Shown here piece after piece: positions 63,542 to 64,000 of a stretch of DNA of 64,000 nt. Every line of letters starts with the position of its first letter. The first letter of the stretch is position 1. The notes under the pieces were generated by a model that searched no databases, was not told where the DNA came from, and saw nothing but the letters and a program-made list of their open reading frames with translations. The stretch covers positions 2,536,218-2,600,217 of the forward strand of contig CP075365.1 of assembly GCA_019454125.1 (NCBI GenBank), given 5' to 3'. This DNA is from Fimbriimonadaceae bacterium (GTDB taxonomy: Bacteria > Armatimonadota > Fimbriimonadia > Fimbriimonadales > Fimbriimonadaceae). A program made the translations under genes and the position numbers.

Positions 63542-64000
63542 GGACTGTCCGGTTGCTGTTCCTTTTGGTTTGGAAGGGCGTCGCGCCCGAGAGCGCGCAA
63601 GAGGGCCGAGTATTCGGCCAGCACGTTGTACTTCGCTTGCTGGACGTTGCCTTGGGCGGCGGTCAGGTCGGCCTGCGCCTGGATGACGTCGAGCAGGATG
63701 CCCGCGCCCTCGTCATAGCGCAGCTGGGCGAGCCGCAACGCTTCGCGCGCGAGCCGCTCGCTGTCCAGGGCCACGGTGTAAGTCCGTTCTGCGGTCAGGA
63801 ACCGGGTGTGGGCGCCGAGGGTCTCCAGCGCGACCCCGAGGGCCTGCTGCTCCAGCCCGATGCGGGCCTGGCGCTCGTCTTCCCGGGCCGCGTCGACCCG
63901 GCCGCGCGTGATGCCCGAATCGAACACGGGCCACGAGAACGCCAGGGTCCCGATCGTTCCGTTGTCGTCCTGGCCGGCGGCAGGGTCGAAGACCCGCGTG
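63538..64000 (-). CDS. TolC-family outer membrane efflux protein (partial)
   Basis: The C-terminal 153 codons of an outer-membrane channel; the start lies beyond the right edge. It contains the characteristic FSWPVFDSGITRGRV followed by long amphipathic helices (EALRLAQLRYDEGAGILLDVIQAQADLTAAQ) and the ALLRALGRD end, typical of TolC repeats. It is the first gene seen of the efflux operon and overlaps the adaptor gene by 4 nt. Confidence 0.9.
   Translation of the reverse strand, partial: TRVFDPAAGQDDNGTIGTLAFSWPVFDSGITRGRVDAAREDERQARIGLEQQALGVALETLGAHTRFLTAERTYTVALDSERLAREALRLAQLRYDEGAGILLDVIQAQADLTAAQGNVQQAKYNVLAEYSALLRALGRDALPNQKEQQPDSP

Overview
The window is GC-rich chromosomal DNA with tightly packed genes, no rRNA or tRNA gene, no CRISPR array and a single transposase-type gene. 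The likely source is an environmental Gram-negative-type bacterium of the Armatimonadota (Fimbriimonadia-like). This is inferred from four PEP-CTERM proteins, a prepilin protein of the short class common in Planctomycetes/Armatimonadota, a TIGR03790 protein, an RND/MFP/TolC efflux set and a Ycf46-type ATPase. The lineage call rests on gene style only.

Layout. 1-5431: a Tat-exported Gfo/Idh/MocA (GH109-like) oxidoreductase cut by the left edge, an M24 aminopeptidase, and divergently a large secreted metzincin-like protease. 5428-21615: one long leftward array of 12 genes: GATase-like membrane protein, ABC-2 permease, ABC ATPase, second permease, coiled-coil membrane protein, MoxR ATPase, DUF58 protein, two VWA membrane proteins, a protein with a free-standing T2SSE_N/MshEN-like domain, a MinD/ParA ATPase and a prepilin-like protein. 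Most junctions overlap by 1-4 nt. 21616-30509: a tiny lipoprotein under a strong promoter, a sugar nucleotidyltransferase, lipoproteins, a class III cyclase homologue, a PEP-CTERM protein and MutS2. 30512-37026: a P1B-4 metal ATPase, CoA-transferase subunit B, a HisC-like/AroF pair and an M20 hydrolase. 37037-37736: a REP-associated tyrosine transposase (RAYT) between two inverted REP elements. 37766-46047: Ycf46-like AAA ATPase, M42 peptidase, WD40 protein, lipoprotein plus GH57 branching enzyme, TetR regulator, glutamate dehydrogenase. 46049-49083: phosphoesterase and two PEP-CTERM proteins. 49219-57848: RNase III, aminotransferase, FecCD permease, TIGR03790 protein with a DegT aminotransferase, CoA-transferase subunit A, Maf, MtnA and a pseudo-receiver. 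57958-64000: a PEP-CTERM protein with a textbook promoter and terminator, then a TolC-MFP-RND efflux operon running off the right edge.

Gene-start architecture is the most striking general property. About twenty first-in-operon genes have a -10-like box (TANNNT or CANAAT) only 5-9 nt before the start codon and no Shine-Dalgarno site, which implies leaderless mRNAs. Seven of the intergenic regions are divergent promoters of this kind. By contrast the PEP-CTERM and several lipoprotein genes have ordinary leaders with Shine-Dalgarno sites. I used this signature to choose several starts (for example 44162, 57484, 23109).
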